This document shows, one piece after another, positions 43,360 through 50,345 of a stretch of DNA of 57,698 bases (its first letter is position 1; each line of letters starts with the position of its first letter). Source of the stretch: Oscillospiraceae bacterium (GTDB lineage: Bacteria; Bacillota; Clostridia; Oscillospirales; Oscillospiraceae). The notes beneath the pieces were generated by a model. The model ran no database searches. It had not been told where the DNA came from and worked only from the letters and a program-made list of their open reading frames with translations. The stretch covers positions 1 through 57,698 of the forward strand of contig JAFWVV010000067.1 in assembly GCA_017518225.1 (NCBI GenBank), written 5' to 3'. Position numbers and translations under genes: made by a program.

Positions 43360-43980
43360 TTGCAAAAAATGTTCAAAGGCATTAGGATAAAATATTGTAT
43401 AGTTGCTGTACTGAGCAGTGCTTTTCTTGCGTTTGGATTGTATCATGTTCATTCTCTTTCGGGGGTAACCGAGGGCGGTGTAATTGGCTTAAACCTTCTG
43501 TTAGACCATTGGTTTCATATTTCGCCATCAATTACAAACTTTATTGCAAATGTAATATGCTATGCATTGGGATGGAAACTTCTGGGAAGAAAATTTATTA
43601 TTTATTCAGCAGTCGCAACAGTAAGTTTTTCTGTTTCCTATTCGATTTTTGAGCAGTTTGAACCCTTATGGCCGCAACTCGGCAACGCACCTTTACTGGC
43701 TTCGATTATCGGTGCGGTATTTGTCGGTATTGGCGCAGGGCTTTGTGTTAAGGTTGGTGGTGCAGTATCTGGAGATGATGCTCTTGCAATGTGCGTGTCC
43801 CATGTGTTTCATATGAGAGTTGAATGGGCATATCTTGTTAGTGATATTACTGTGCTTGCATTATCGTTGAGCTATATTCCAATAAGCAGAATTGGTTACT
43901 CACTTCTGACGGTCATCCTTTCGGGGCAAATTATTGGATTGATACAGCGTATCAATTTCGGCCAAAATACGCAATCATAA
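43360..43980 (+). CDS. YitT-family membrane protein, short form
   Basis: A 206-residue protein with five to six membrane segments. 'LSGVTEGGVIGLNLLLDHWFHISPSITNFIANVICYALGWKLLGRKF' is the YitT/DUF161 N-terminal signature. Full-length YitT proteins (~280 residues) have a cytosolic DUF2179 domain at the end, missing here. A TTG (43360) or the ATG nine bases on (43369) may start it; GGGG precedes. AT-rich composition marks it as island DNA. Function unknown. Confidence 0.8.
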   Translation: MQKMFKGIRIKYCIVAVLSSAFLAFGLYHVHSLSGVTEGGVIGLNLLLDHWFHISPSITNFIANVICYALGWKLLGRKFIIYSAVATVSFSVSYSIFEQFEPLWPQLGNAPLLASIIGAVFVGIGAGLCVKVGGAVSGDDALAMCVSHVFHMRVEWAYLVSDITVLALSLSYIPISRIGYSLLTVILSGQIIGLIQRINFGQNTQS

Positions 43981-44001
43981 TGCCTCAAATTCCAATTTGT
44001 C

Positions 44002-44142
44002 GGGCGTGTTGCAAAATGCGCTTTTGGGGCTAAAGTCACAAAAGAATATCTCAATAAAGTTACTGGGAACCGCCGATTTTGGCGGTTCCCAGTAACTTTT
44101 CTCGCAAATACTTTTTTAAAATCTATATTTTGCAACACGCCC
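44002..44142. mobile_element. 141-bp MITE, copy 2
   Basis: Same element as at 30501-30641, with one C/T difference near the right end. It lies between the YitT gene and the truncated tnpV, inside the guaA island. Confidence 0.85.
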
Positions 44143-44209
44143 TTTTTTTATTACTTGACTTATTGAATTAGCAGATGTATCATTAGTGTAAGCAACAACC
44201 AATAGATAA

Positions 44210-44530
44210 AGAAAGGCGGCAATAACAACTGTACCGCCGGAAGAAAAGCGTCTCATCGGGGTGTGGGGCCAGCGGCATCTGCGGTATCTCCGGCAGCACC
44301 GAAAAGCGCTGTACACGGAGTTACAGATCACCGGCAAGCTGAACGGTTATCTGGCCGATCTGAACGAGCAAGCAGAGGCTATGTTCTTTGAGCTGGTGAA
44401 ACAACTTGCCGCTCGTGAGGGCGTCACCGAACAGCTCAAGGCGCAGGATCAAATGCTGTGGGTGCAGAGCATGAATAACATCCGGGATAGGGCAATGGAG
44501 GTCGTGAACAACGATTTGATCTACGCATAA
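44210..44530 (+). pseudogene. TnpV-like transposon protein, 5' truncated
   Basis: The frame after a TAA at 44207 reads '...VPPEEKRLIGVWGQRHLRYLRQHRK...ELQITGKLNGYLADLNEQAE...DQMLWVQSMNNIRDRAMEVVNNDLIYA', the C-terminal ~90 residues of TnpV proteins carried by Tn4451-type and related elements. The first ~25-30 family residues and an ATG are missing, and a GTG at 44261 lies inside the domain. The MITE sits 65 bp upstream, so its insertion or a recombination may have removed the 5' part. Function of TnpV is not established. Confidence 0.7.
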
Positions 44531-44533
44531 GTT

Positions 44534-44565
44534 ATCGGCGGCGGGGAGTAATCCCCGCCGCCGAT
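44534..44565. terminator. GC-rich bidirectional hairpin
   Basis: Arms ATCGGCGGCGGGGA / TCCCCGCCGCCGAT between the tnpV remnant and the convergent leftward gene ending at 44571. A short T-rich stretch lies on the rightward side. Confidence 0.55.
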
Positions 44566-44570
44566 TTATA

Positions 44571-45041
44571 TTATGCAATGTCAAGTTTCGTTACAGTATT
44601 AGCTTCCAATACATCTTTTGTTTCATTATCTTGGAATATCTTGAAGCATAGATAACGTATCAGAAGAGATGCTTCTTCTGCTGTTGTTATGGCAAAGTCA
44701 CCGTTGGAATCGAGTGATAAATGTAACATATCAGCAACCATTTTTCTGCTTCGTTTGTTTTTGATTCGGTTAATTCTTTCTGGCTTGAGCGTAATAAATG
44801 TGCGAGACGATCTGTATTGTGAGGCCAAAGACTTGAAAGTATCAACATCACTAAAAGCGTTTGTACCGGCTATTTCATCTATTGCACCTTGTTTTACTTT
44901 TGCCATTGTCTTTTCAAGATTGAAAACAGTCTCAAAAGTATGGTTGAAAGTGTACATTACGTCATCGTAAGCAATAAAGTCAACGGTCAGATATAGCCTG
45001 CAAACATCATCGGTTATTAAGTCAAGTTCATCATTATTCAT
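44571..45041 (-). CDS. Possible KwaB/DUF4868-like C-terminal fragment
   Basis: A 156-residue acidic protein. The pattern 'FETVFNLEKTMAKVKQGAIDEIAGT', then a helical middle and 'LIRYLCFKIFQDNETKDVLEANTVTKLDIA' resembles the C-terminal half of DUF4868 proteins such as KwaB of the Kiwa anti-phage system. The ~150-residue N-terminal half is missing. Just upstream, an ATGA-coupled 23-residue frame (MIRADMISTVGRAHLTSNI...) follows the AbiEii stop and ends at a TAATG that overlaps this start, so a frameshifted or decayed 5' part is possible. The family call is tentative. Confidence 0.4.
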   Translation of the reverse strand: MNNDELDLITDDVCRLYLTVDFIAYDDVMYTFNHTFETVFNLEKTMAKVKQGAIDEIAGTNAFSDVDTFKSLASQYRSSRTFITLKPERINRIKNKRSRKMVADMLHLSLDSNGDFAITTAEEASLLIRYLCFKIFQDNETKDVLEANTVTKLDIA

Positions 45042-45101
45042 CGTTTTCGATGTTGCTTGTTAGGTGTGCTCTGCCAACCGTTGAAATCATATCTGCTCTA
45101 A

Positions 45102-46019
45102 TCATAGTTTTGGTCCTCCGTTCTGACTCCAATTCCCGTTCGATGCAGACCAATGATTTGAGTATTCAACTGCTTGTACCGCCATTGCAAACGGCTTCGC
45201 CAAGAATTCTTTTATCGTCCTTAGCACCGTATTGAAATCATCCGTCTTTGCATCTATCTTCCGACAGAAGGCTTTCCATTTCTTTTGCATAGCGTCATCG
45301 CTGCCGAAGGCCATGACCTGTTCAAACTGTTCTACCGTGAAATGGTGTCCACGGTTTTCAAAGGTCTTTTTCAGCGCCTCCGTCAGCGTTGCGCCGTCAA
45401 AATCGAACTTATTTGCAAGATAATAGAGGTCGTAATAGTCCTTCATGCGGCTGGAAAACTCCATCAGGCTGAGGATGGCGTCAAGTTTTTCGGCAACCGT
45501 CGTTTCCAGCGAATAGGTGTTGACCGTCGGGGCGTCGAAACCGTCAAGCTGCGTTGGGATCTTCCGCTTTTTCTGATTCGGAACGATGATGTCGCCGACG
45601 CCGAAGTCAATGCCGAACGGCGTTTTTGTGTTCTTAATCCTTGCCACGAGGGAAGCGCCGATTCCGGCGTATTTCTTTGCTAACGCAATGGGAGCCACAT
45701 CCTTGATCTCAAAGGTAATGAAATCGTTGCCGGTGTCAGTCGCTATGATTTCTTCCAGTATCGCTTTGAGCTGTTCCGGCGTATTCGGTATCTTTCTGAG
45801 CAGGAAATCAACATCAACGGTAACACGGCTGTCAAAGTCCGTAAGGGAGTAGATGAACAGGCCACCTTTTAAGACAAGGTTTTCTGCATATTTGGACTTT
45901 TCCAGTCGGCGCAAAAACTCCTCCTGGCAGAAAAGCTGCAGGCAGAGCTGATAGCTCCTGCCGCTTTCCGCAGCCTTATTTTTGAGCCGTGCCAGCACGG
46001 ATGCGGCCATATCAGCCAT
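45102..46019 (-). CDS. AbiEii/AbiGii-family nucleotidyltransferase toxin
   Basis: A 305-residue protein with the DNA polymerase beta-like nucleotidyltransferase motif 'LVLKGGLFIYSLTDFDSRVTVDVDF' (KGG at 51-53, DVDF at 69-72), the AbiEii/AbiGii type IV toxin signature. In the characterised AbiE system the toxin binds GTP, modifies tRNA ends and causes reversible growth arrest that stops phage. The next C-terminal 'TPTVNTYSLETTVAEKLDAIL' block is typical. It overlaps the antitoxin gene by 8 bp. AT-rich, island-borne. Confidence 0.9.
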   Translation of the reverse strand: MADMAASVLARLKNKAAESGRSYQLCLQLFCQEEFLRRLEKSKYAENLVLKGGLFIYSLTDFDSRVTVDVDFLLRKIPNTPEQLKAILEEIIATDTGNDFITFEIKDVAPIALAKKYAGIGASLVARIKNTKTPFGIDFGVGDIIVPNQKKRKIPTQLDGFDAPTVNTYSLETTVAEKLDAILSLMEFSSRMKDYYDLYYLANKFDFDGATLTEALKKTFENRGHHFTVEQFEQVMAFGSDDAMQKKWKAFCRKIDAKTDDFNTVLRTIKEFLAKPFAMAVQAVEYSNHWSASNGNWSQNGGPKL

Positions 46020-46641
46020 TCAGCATTACCTCCATTACATTCATCATCTTCTTGTAAACGCCCATTTCCTTTGCGTATTTAGAAAGATTGGCAAGGTTTT
46101 TCTTTTCGTCCGAAACATAGGCGTTGATTGCTTTATTAAAAATCTCATTATCCAGCTTGGTACGATATTTGAAGCAGTCGCATATCGTGCGCTCTCGGTC
46201 ATACACGGGGAGCATTACGCCGTTGAATGTCCCCGTCGTTTCACCGAGGTGGTACATATCGTTCTGAACATAATACGCCTTCACGGGTACTTCTTCCTGT
46301 ATGGCTTTGACCGTTCTGGAATAGGAGCGGGGGACGGTGATTGTCCATTCACGAGGTGCAAAGTCGCTGTAACCGTAATAAAACAGCGCCGATTCAACGC
46401 ATACGATACCTTGTGTCATCAGTTTGGAAAGGAGAAGTTCTTCTTTAGGCTCGTCCCCAACAGACAGCTTGTAATAGCCGTGCCTGACACGTTCAATATA
46501 TCCCTGCTTAAAAAGCGTATAAACATCCTGATCTTTCAGTCCGGCAGAAATGAAATCAGACTTCTTTGCAACTTCACCGACTGTATTAAAAACTTTATTT
46601 ACGATATCGTGCTTATTCAAATTGCCACCTGATTTCTGCAC
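46012..46641 (-). CDS. AbiEi-like antitoxin / transcriptional regulator
   Basis: A ~200-residue protein with an N-terminal winged helix ('GEVAKKSDFISAGLKDQDVYTLFKQGYIERVRHGYYKL', ~20-60) and the AbiEi C-terminal domain ('GIVCVESALFYYGYSDFAPREWTITVPRSYSR', 'YDRERTICDCFKYR'). AbiEi represses its operon and neutralises AbiEii. The start may be GTG 46641 or the TTG at 46620, which lies four bases after AGGTGG. It is cotranscribed with, and overlaps, the toxin gene. Confidence 0.88.
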   Translation of the reverse strand: MQKSGGNLNKHDIVNKVFNTVGEVAKKSDFISAGLKDQDVYTLFKQGYIERVRHGYYKLSVGDEPKEELLLSKLMTQGIVCVESALFYYGYSDFAPREWTITVPRSYSRTVKAIQEEVPVKAYYVQNDMYHLGETTGTFNGVMLPVYDRERTICDCFKYRTKLDNEIFNKAINAYVSDEKKNLANLSKYAKEMGVYKKMMNVMEVMLNG

Positions 46642-46654
46642 GCAGTATTTGCAT

Positions 46655-46730
46655 TATGCGTGTCTATATTATAATAAATTGTCCCCTAAAACGCAAGAGA
46701 TTTTCCATGCTTTTTTGAAATAATGCGTGT
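46655..46730 (-). promoter_or_regulatory. abiE promoter with flanking ATGCGTGT repeats
   Basis: Read leftward: TTGCGT (46691-46696), 17-bp spacer, TATAAT (46668-46673). The octamer ATGCGTGT occurs on both sides (46656-46663 and 46723-46730), fitting the paired binding sites by which AbiEi-type antitoxins autoregulate. Their role is inference. Confidence 0.5.
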
Positions 46731-46747
46731 AAATTCTGAAAACCATA

Positions 46748-46776
46748 TTGCAATTTGGGGTGGAGTGCGCTATAAT
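46748..46776 (+). promoter_or_regulatory. Rightward promoter before the att site
   Basis: TTGCAA (46748-46753), 17-bp spacer, TATAAT (46771-46776). No gene follows directly: an ATG at 46781 opens a 48-codon frame, but it sits at or before the expected transcription start. The next terminator is at 47069-47106, so a ~325-nt untranslated RNA could be made. Confidence 0.5.
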
Positions 46777-46819
46777 GCACATGTATCATTTAGGTATTAT
46801 CAGCAGTGAGCCCTTTGGC

Positions 46820-46848
46820 GTTATCAATGCTGATAACAAAATGATAAC
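46820..46848. repeat. GTTATC/GATAAC repeat cluster near att
   Basis: GTTATC (46820-46825) faces GATAAC (46832-46837), and a second GATAAC follows at 46843-46848. Short repeats close to an att core may bind recombinase or accessory factors; this is a guess from position. Confidence 0.35.
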
Positions 46849-46947
46849 ATCCAGGCGAATAGGCTGGATAATATGGATAGATCAAATAATCAAAGGAACC
46901 TTGAACAGGACAAGCAATAATTCCTAAACGGAATCAGTTAAGTCCTG

Positions 46948-46961
46948 TCGAGTGGGAATAA
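46948..46961 (+). repeat. attR-like site
   Basis: Exact copy of the guaA 3' end TCGAGTGGGAATAA. It marks the right end of the 3.9-kb island and starts a ~160-bp block that recurs near 47988. Confidence 0.75.
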
Positions 46962-47107
46962 TTCCGAAAATGCCGGATACCCGCATAAATACTGGGTTTT
47001 TGAAATCCCAAAACGGCGTTTGGCAAGGTTTTGGCAGCATCTGAAACAACTCCATCGAATAACGAAAAAGAGCGATCTGATTTTGCAAGTCAGATCGCTC
47101 TTTTTTG
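46950..47107 (+). repeat. Block A: att-linked ~158-bp repeat ending in a terminator hairpin
   Basis: Begins with GAGTGGGA, contains ACTGGGTTTTTGAAATCCC and CGTTTGGCAAGGTTTTGGCA, and ends with a hairpin (arms AGAGCGATCTGA/TCAGATCGCTCT, 47069-47101) plus TTTTTT. Block B at 47988-48146 is homologous over its whole length. Confidence 0.75.
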
Positions 47108-47201
47108 TTAACTCTCATACCTCGAAAACCGGATTCGTTATAAATGATAACCGTTGCTCGTCTGCTGCAAGAAGCATTGCTGACGGCTGCAAGCCGGGCT
47201 G

Positions 47202-47429
47202 TTATTTTTGTTCGGCAGGAACAAATTCCAGCAAATCTCCAATCTCGCATTCCAACACCGTACAAAGCCTCGCCAGAACATCAATGTCCAGCCGCGATAT
47301 TTTGTTGTTACAGTAGTTGTTGAGTTGTGTCCGCTGCATCTCCGCTCTCTGGCTTAATTTGTTTTTGCTGATGCCGTGCACTTTGATTAAGTTCTCCAAA
47401 TTGATTTTTATACTGCCGTATCGATCCAT
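47202..47429 (-). CDS. XRE-family HTH regulator (Cro/CI type)
   Basis: A 75-residue protein that is essentially one helix-turn-helix domain: 'IKINLENLIKVHGISKNKLSQRAEMQRTQLNNYCNNKISRLDIDVLARLCTVLECEIGDLLEF', the HTH_26/XRE pattern found on integrative elements. It is divergent from the SLOG gene, and the shared interval has a dyad at the promoter, so it probably represses itself and its neighbour. Confidence 0.88.
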   Translation of the reverse strand: MDRYGSIKINLENLIKVHGISKNKLSQRAEMQRTQLNNYCNNKISRLDIDVLARLCTVLECEIGDLLEFVPAEQK

Positions 47430-47466
47430 AAGCTATCCCACCTTGTCCCAAAGTATGTCACAACTC

Positions 47467-47496
47467 TTGACATATATAGTCTATCTTTGGTAGATT
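47467..47496 (+). promoter_or_regulatory. Divergent promoter/operator between XRE and SLOG genes
   Basis: TTGACA (47467-47472), 18-bp spacer, TAGATT (47491-47496). The dyad TCTATC-TTTG-GTAGAT (47480-47495) lies in the spacer and -10 box, a good operator position for the XRE protein. Confidence 0.5.
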
Positions 47497-47557
47497 AGAT
47501 TTATAAGTTGTAAGAAATCTTGTGCAACAAATTGCACATATGTGGGATGAAATAAAA

Positions 47558-47989
47558 GTGACAGTAACTTTTTGCGGACATGCGGATTTCAACAAAAATC
47601 AGGCCGCGCTGGCATGGCTATCAGCCACAATAGAAACGCTGATTGATCGAGGCGCCGATCAATTTTTGCTCGGCGGTTACGGAGCCTTTGACGCCGCAGC
47701 TGCAGCCGCTGTGTGGCACGCTAAAAAAATCTATCCGCATATACAGTCCTATCTTGTGCTTGCCTATCTGGATCGTGTCGGTTTTACCGAAAGCTATGAT
47801 GGGAGCATCTATCCCCCGCTGGAAAACACGCCGCGCCGATTTTCCATCTCAAAACGAAATGAATGGATGGTTCGCAATTCCGACGTTTTGGTGGCCTATG
47901 TTCTTCACGGATGGGGCGGCGCCGCGGCAATGCTGTGCTATGCCGAGAAAAAGGGAAAAGAAATCATCCGCTATGATTCACAAAGATGA
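47558..47989 (+). CDS. SLOG-domain protein (DUF1273/DUF2493-like)
   Basis: A 143-residue Rossmannoid protein: N-terminal 'VTVTFCGHADFNKNQ', 'FLLGGYGAFDAAAAAAVW', 'YLVLAYLDR', 'SKRNEWMVRNSDVLVAYVLHGWGGAAAMLCYAEKKGKEII'. This is the SLOG superfamily pattern (nucleotide or NAD-related ligand binding), close to DUF1273/YpsA. The GTG at 47558 is chosen because the family begins here; a longer GTG frame starts at 47522. Such small SLOG proteins often travel with mobile elements. The stop is 2 bp upstream of the block-B att-like sequence. Confidence 0.8.
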   Translation: MTVTFCGHADFNKNQAALAWLSATIETLIDRGADQFLLGGYGAFDAAAAAAVWHAKKIYPHIQSYLVLAYLDRVGFTESYDGSIYPPLENTPRRFSISKRNEWMVRNSDVLVAYVLHGWGGAAAMLCYAEKKGKEIIRYDSQR

Positions 47990-48146
47990 GTGGGATTGGT
48001 CGCATAGATGCTAACACCCACACAAATACTGGGTTTTTGAAATCCCAAAACGGCGTTTGGCAAGGTTTTGGCAACATCTGAAATAACGCCATCGAATAAC
48101 GAAAAAAAGAGCTGTCTGATTGTGAAAGTCAGATAGCTCTTTTTTC
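47988..48146 (+). repeat. Block B: second att-linked repeat
   Basis: Starts GAGTGGGATT at the end of the SLOG gene and runs collinearly with block A through ACTGGGTTTTTGAAATCCC to a hairpin (AGAGCTGTCTGA/TCAGATAGCTCT, 48108-48140) and T-tract. It also contains the SLOG terminator. The att-core match is 8 bp exact plus diverged flank. Confidence 0.7.
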
Positions 48147-48180
48147 GTCACTTTTTTCTTAGTATATACAACGTATGATT

Positions 48181-48705
48181 TCATTCTCCACCGAGCTGTT
48201 TTTCCTCGAAGAAATATCCGAGAGTATCAACAAAGTCACCTTTATCGAATAATTCTTTTATCTGTTCCTTGTCAAGCCAGGAACTCTGAGCCACTTCGTT
48301 TGTCGTGGCTGCTTCCAACGATACTGGACCGTCATACGTGAATAGCCACACATCAACAACATCTGAAAACCTGATACCATTCACGGTTCTGCCAATTGTT
48401 GAACGCACTATCTTCCCGTCATTAGGTTTCAGGGACAAACCCACTTCTTCTTTTGTTTCCCGAAGAGCTCCCGTCAAGCTGTCCTCTCCTTTGAGTACAG
48501 AGCCTCCGACACACTCCCATTTGAGCGGATGCATAGGACGATCTGCGCTACGTTGCGAGATCAGGAATTTGCCATTACTGTTCCTGATCCAGACATGAAC
48601 AACCAGATGATAGTATCCCTGCGGAATCTCTTCACCACGGATCTGATCCCGTCCGGTCAGTTCCCGGTTTTCATTATACAGATCCCAGATTTCCTTGCTT
48701 TCCAT
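48181..48705 (-). CDS. NUDIX hydrolase (IPP-isomerase-like subgroup)
   Basis: A 174-residue NUDIX protein: 'IWDLYNENRELTGRDQIRGEEIPQGYYHLVVHVWI' at the N-terminus, then 'WECVGGSVLKGEDSLTGALRETKEEVGL', the Nudix box. The N-terminal dimer arm and box place it with the YfcD/IDI-like NUDIX proteins. Substrate unknown. It is the last gene of a leftward accessory operon, 145 bp after MazG. Confidence 0.88.
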   Translation of the reverse strand: MESKEIWDLYNENRELTGRDQIRGEEIPQGYYHLVVHVWIRNSNGKFLISQRSADRPMHPLKWECVGGSVLKGEDSLTGALRETKEEVGLSLKPNDGKIVRSTIGRTVNGIRFSDVVDVWLFTYDGPVSLEAATTNEVAQSSWLDKEQIKELFDKGDFVDTLGYFFEEKQLGGE

Positions 48706-48850
48706 AACAGCCCCAAGTTTCCGTTTGAACTATTCTTTGGATTTTATCTTGAACGCTTTCACAATAGCGTCGCTGAATTCCTGAGAAGGACCCTTTTCCC
48801 CGATCATCGTTTACGCATGCGTGTGTTTTGATCGTTCATGGCGCTTTCTC

Positions 48851-49177
48851 TTACCAACGGGTCATATTTCGCTGATACTTCTCTGTATAAGCCTGTTTCA
48901 ATTCCTCTTGGGAGATGTCGAAGCACAGCAGGATGTCGTTGTAGTACATCAGCACATCCGCCATTTCCTCCACAAGGTGAGCGCGGATTGCTGGGTCCTC
49001 CATGATGGGACCGGAACCGTTCTGCTTGATTACGTCGATGACCTCACCGATCTCCCCAATCATCCAAAGCAACTTGTTTTGCCCATTCTCCGGGGCGACA
49101 CCTTCCCATTTGTCCTTATACTTTTCCTGGAGCTGCCGCTGCATCTCCTTCATTTCAGAAATAGTAAATTCTCCCAT
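48851..49177 (-). CDS. MazG-like nucleotide pyrophosphohydrolase
   Basis: A 108-residue all-alpha protein with the MazG fold pattern: 'LLWMIGEIGEVIDVIKQ' (ExxE metal site) and 'LVEEMADVLMYYNDIL' (second E..D site). Such short MazG/dCTPase-like proteins hydrolyse (d)NTPs to monophosphates and can limit damaged or phage nucleotides. The start overlaps the upstream gene by 28 bp, so translation is coupled. Confidence 0.85.
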   Translation of the reverse strand: MGEFTISEMKEMQRQLQEKYKDKWEGVAPENGQNKLLWMIGEIGEVIDVIKQNGSGPIMEDPAIRAHLVEEMADVLMYYNDILLCFDISQEELKQAYTEKYQRNMTRW

Positions 49178-49458
49178 TTGCCGCTCTCCTTAGCCCAAAT
49201 CTGTGTATCGTTGTACTGCAAATCGTTATAGCGCCGCTTACCGTACTCGTCCCTGCCGTCATAATGCTGTATTCCGTTTCGATCAGGGCCCATGGTAACG
49301 AAGTTCTCCTGCCTGCTCCTGCAGCAGACCAGGGCGTAGACCCGATCTGTCGTGAAATAGGCAACGCGGCTCCCATCGACATGGGACTTTGCGTTGTCAA
49401 GAATGACGTCCAGCCCGCCAATCACACTGCCGTGGTAAAACGCCGTTTTCTGTGTCAT
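49150..49458 (-). CDS. ADP-ribosyltransferase-like protein, C-terminally short
   Basis: A 102-residue protein. 'KTAFYHGSVIGGLDVILDNAKSHVDGSRVAYFTTDRVYALVCC' resembles the N-terminal half of ~180-residue Clostridial proteins with an ADP-ribosyltransferase/DUF3990-like fold (YHGS start, then a conserved YF/T turn). The usual C-terminal ~70 residues are replaced by a basic tail 'GRDEYGKRRYNDLQYNDTQIW', so it may be truncated and inactive. The start overlaps the peptidase-like gene by 4 bp. Confidence 0.55.
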   Translation of the reverse strand: MTQKTAFYHGSVIGGLDVILDNAKSHVDGSRVAYFTTDRVYALVCCRSRQENFVTMGPDRNGIQHYDGRDEYGKRRYNDLQYNDTQIWAKESGKWENLLFLK

Positions 49459-50270
49459 GTTTCTTCCTCCAGACGTTCGATCTGTTGCTCGATCAAGTGC
49501 GCATATCGTTCGGTCAGGTCATTCAAGCTGTTCATGGAAAGCGTTTCCCGCAGCGCTTCCTCCCGTGTCCCGCGCATAAAGGTCATAAACTGCTGCTGCA
49601 GTGCTGTGAACTCCTGTGCTAGATCGGTTCCCCCGGCAAGCTCCAGCATGGTAATGCCGTCAAGGAGCAGAGGCCTGAACAGGCGGTTCATCATGGGAAA
49701 ATACGCATTCGGATCATGCTTTTCCGCAGCAAAGGCTTCTATCGCCGCGCAGTTTTCCCTGATTACGAATAACGAAGTCTTCAGATACGGAGTCAACAAC
49801 TGCGGCTCGGGCTTCGCAGGGATCACCGTTCCCACCATCGTTTCCTGATCGACCAAGCCCAGCAATTCTTCCTCGGAAAATGACAATTCGATGCGTTCGC
49901 CGCTGTTTTCATGTGTAGGATTCATAAAACAGTATTTCCCATCAAATTCCGTGAAAACGACGGCGTGCTTTCCGTAAGGCGTTTGGATACCGAGCATCAC
50001 AGGCTTGTGTGCACGAAGATAACTGCATAGCTGCTCCCGCTCTACCATCTCCTCGACCATTCGATACCCACGGGGAAGGAGCCACAGGTTGAACCATTTT
50101 GCGCTCTGCAGCATGGGGCCGGAGATATATGCGCCGTCCGCTTTGGAAAACAGCCACGGCAGCTTGATTTCAAGCGCAATTTTATAATCCTCCGTATCCA
50201 CCCCGTTCAGCTCCATAATCGCAGCGAGCGCGGCATAGGAACAGGAGGCTCTGAAATGCATGTGCTTCAT
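49455..50270 (-). CDS. C39/BtrH-like papain-fold cysteine peptidase domain protein
   Basis: A ~271-residue protein. The N-terminal 'ASCSYAALAAIMELNG' has the catalytic-type Cys (~10), 'YGKHAVVFTEFDGKYCFMNPTHENSG' gives the His (~102) and Asn (~117) of a papain-like triad as in BtrH/C39 proteins. A helical C-terminal ~130 residues has no recognised match. The start is uncertain: ATG 50268-50270 is preferred; a TTG at 50315 would use sequence that looks like the end of a MITE. It heads the leftward part of the cluster and overlaps the next gene by 4 bp. Confidence 0.7.
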   Translation of the reverse strand: MKHMHFRASCSYAALAAIMELNGVDTEDYKIALEIKLPWLFSKADGAYISGPMLQSAKWFNLWLLPRGYRMVEEMVEREQLCSYLRAHKPVMLGIQTPYGKHAVVFTEFDGKYCFMNPTHENSGERIELSFSEEELLGLVDQETMVGTVIPAKPEPQLLTPYLKTSLFVIRENCAAIEAFAAEKHDPNAYFPMMNRLFRPLLLDGITMLELAGGTDLAQEFTALQQQFMTFMRGTREEALRETLSMNSLNDLTERYAHLIEQQIERLEEET

Positions 50271-50279
50271 AACAAACCA

Positions 50280-50338
50280 GCTTTCCCGGAGAAGTGTCTT
50301 TTGCCCTTTATCCAAAAAGCGCTTTTTGCAACGCGCCT
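50280..50338 (-). mobile_element. Probable degenerate MITE end
   Basis: Read leftward, GGCGCGTTGCAAAAAGCGCTTTT (first part) aligns with the MITE left end GGCGTGTTGCAAAATGCGCTTTT and similarity continues for ~50 bp (TAAAG, AAAAGA, TCTC in register). The opposite end of the element is not found, so it may be a solo remnant; it lies at the start of the peptidase gene. Confidence 0.45.
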
Positions 50339-50345
50339 TGCCGCG

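Noticed and set aside
46781-46927. A 48-codon rightward frame after the promoter at 46748
   Set aside because: Its ATG falls at or upstream of the predicted transcription start and no ribosome site is present; kept only as context for a possible RNA.
48730-48807. A 25-codon leftward frame between NUDIX and MazG genes
   Set aside because: No ribosome site and too short to judge; possibly a remnant, but unsupported.
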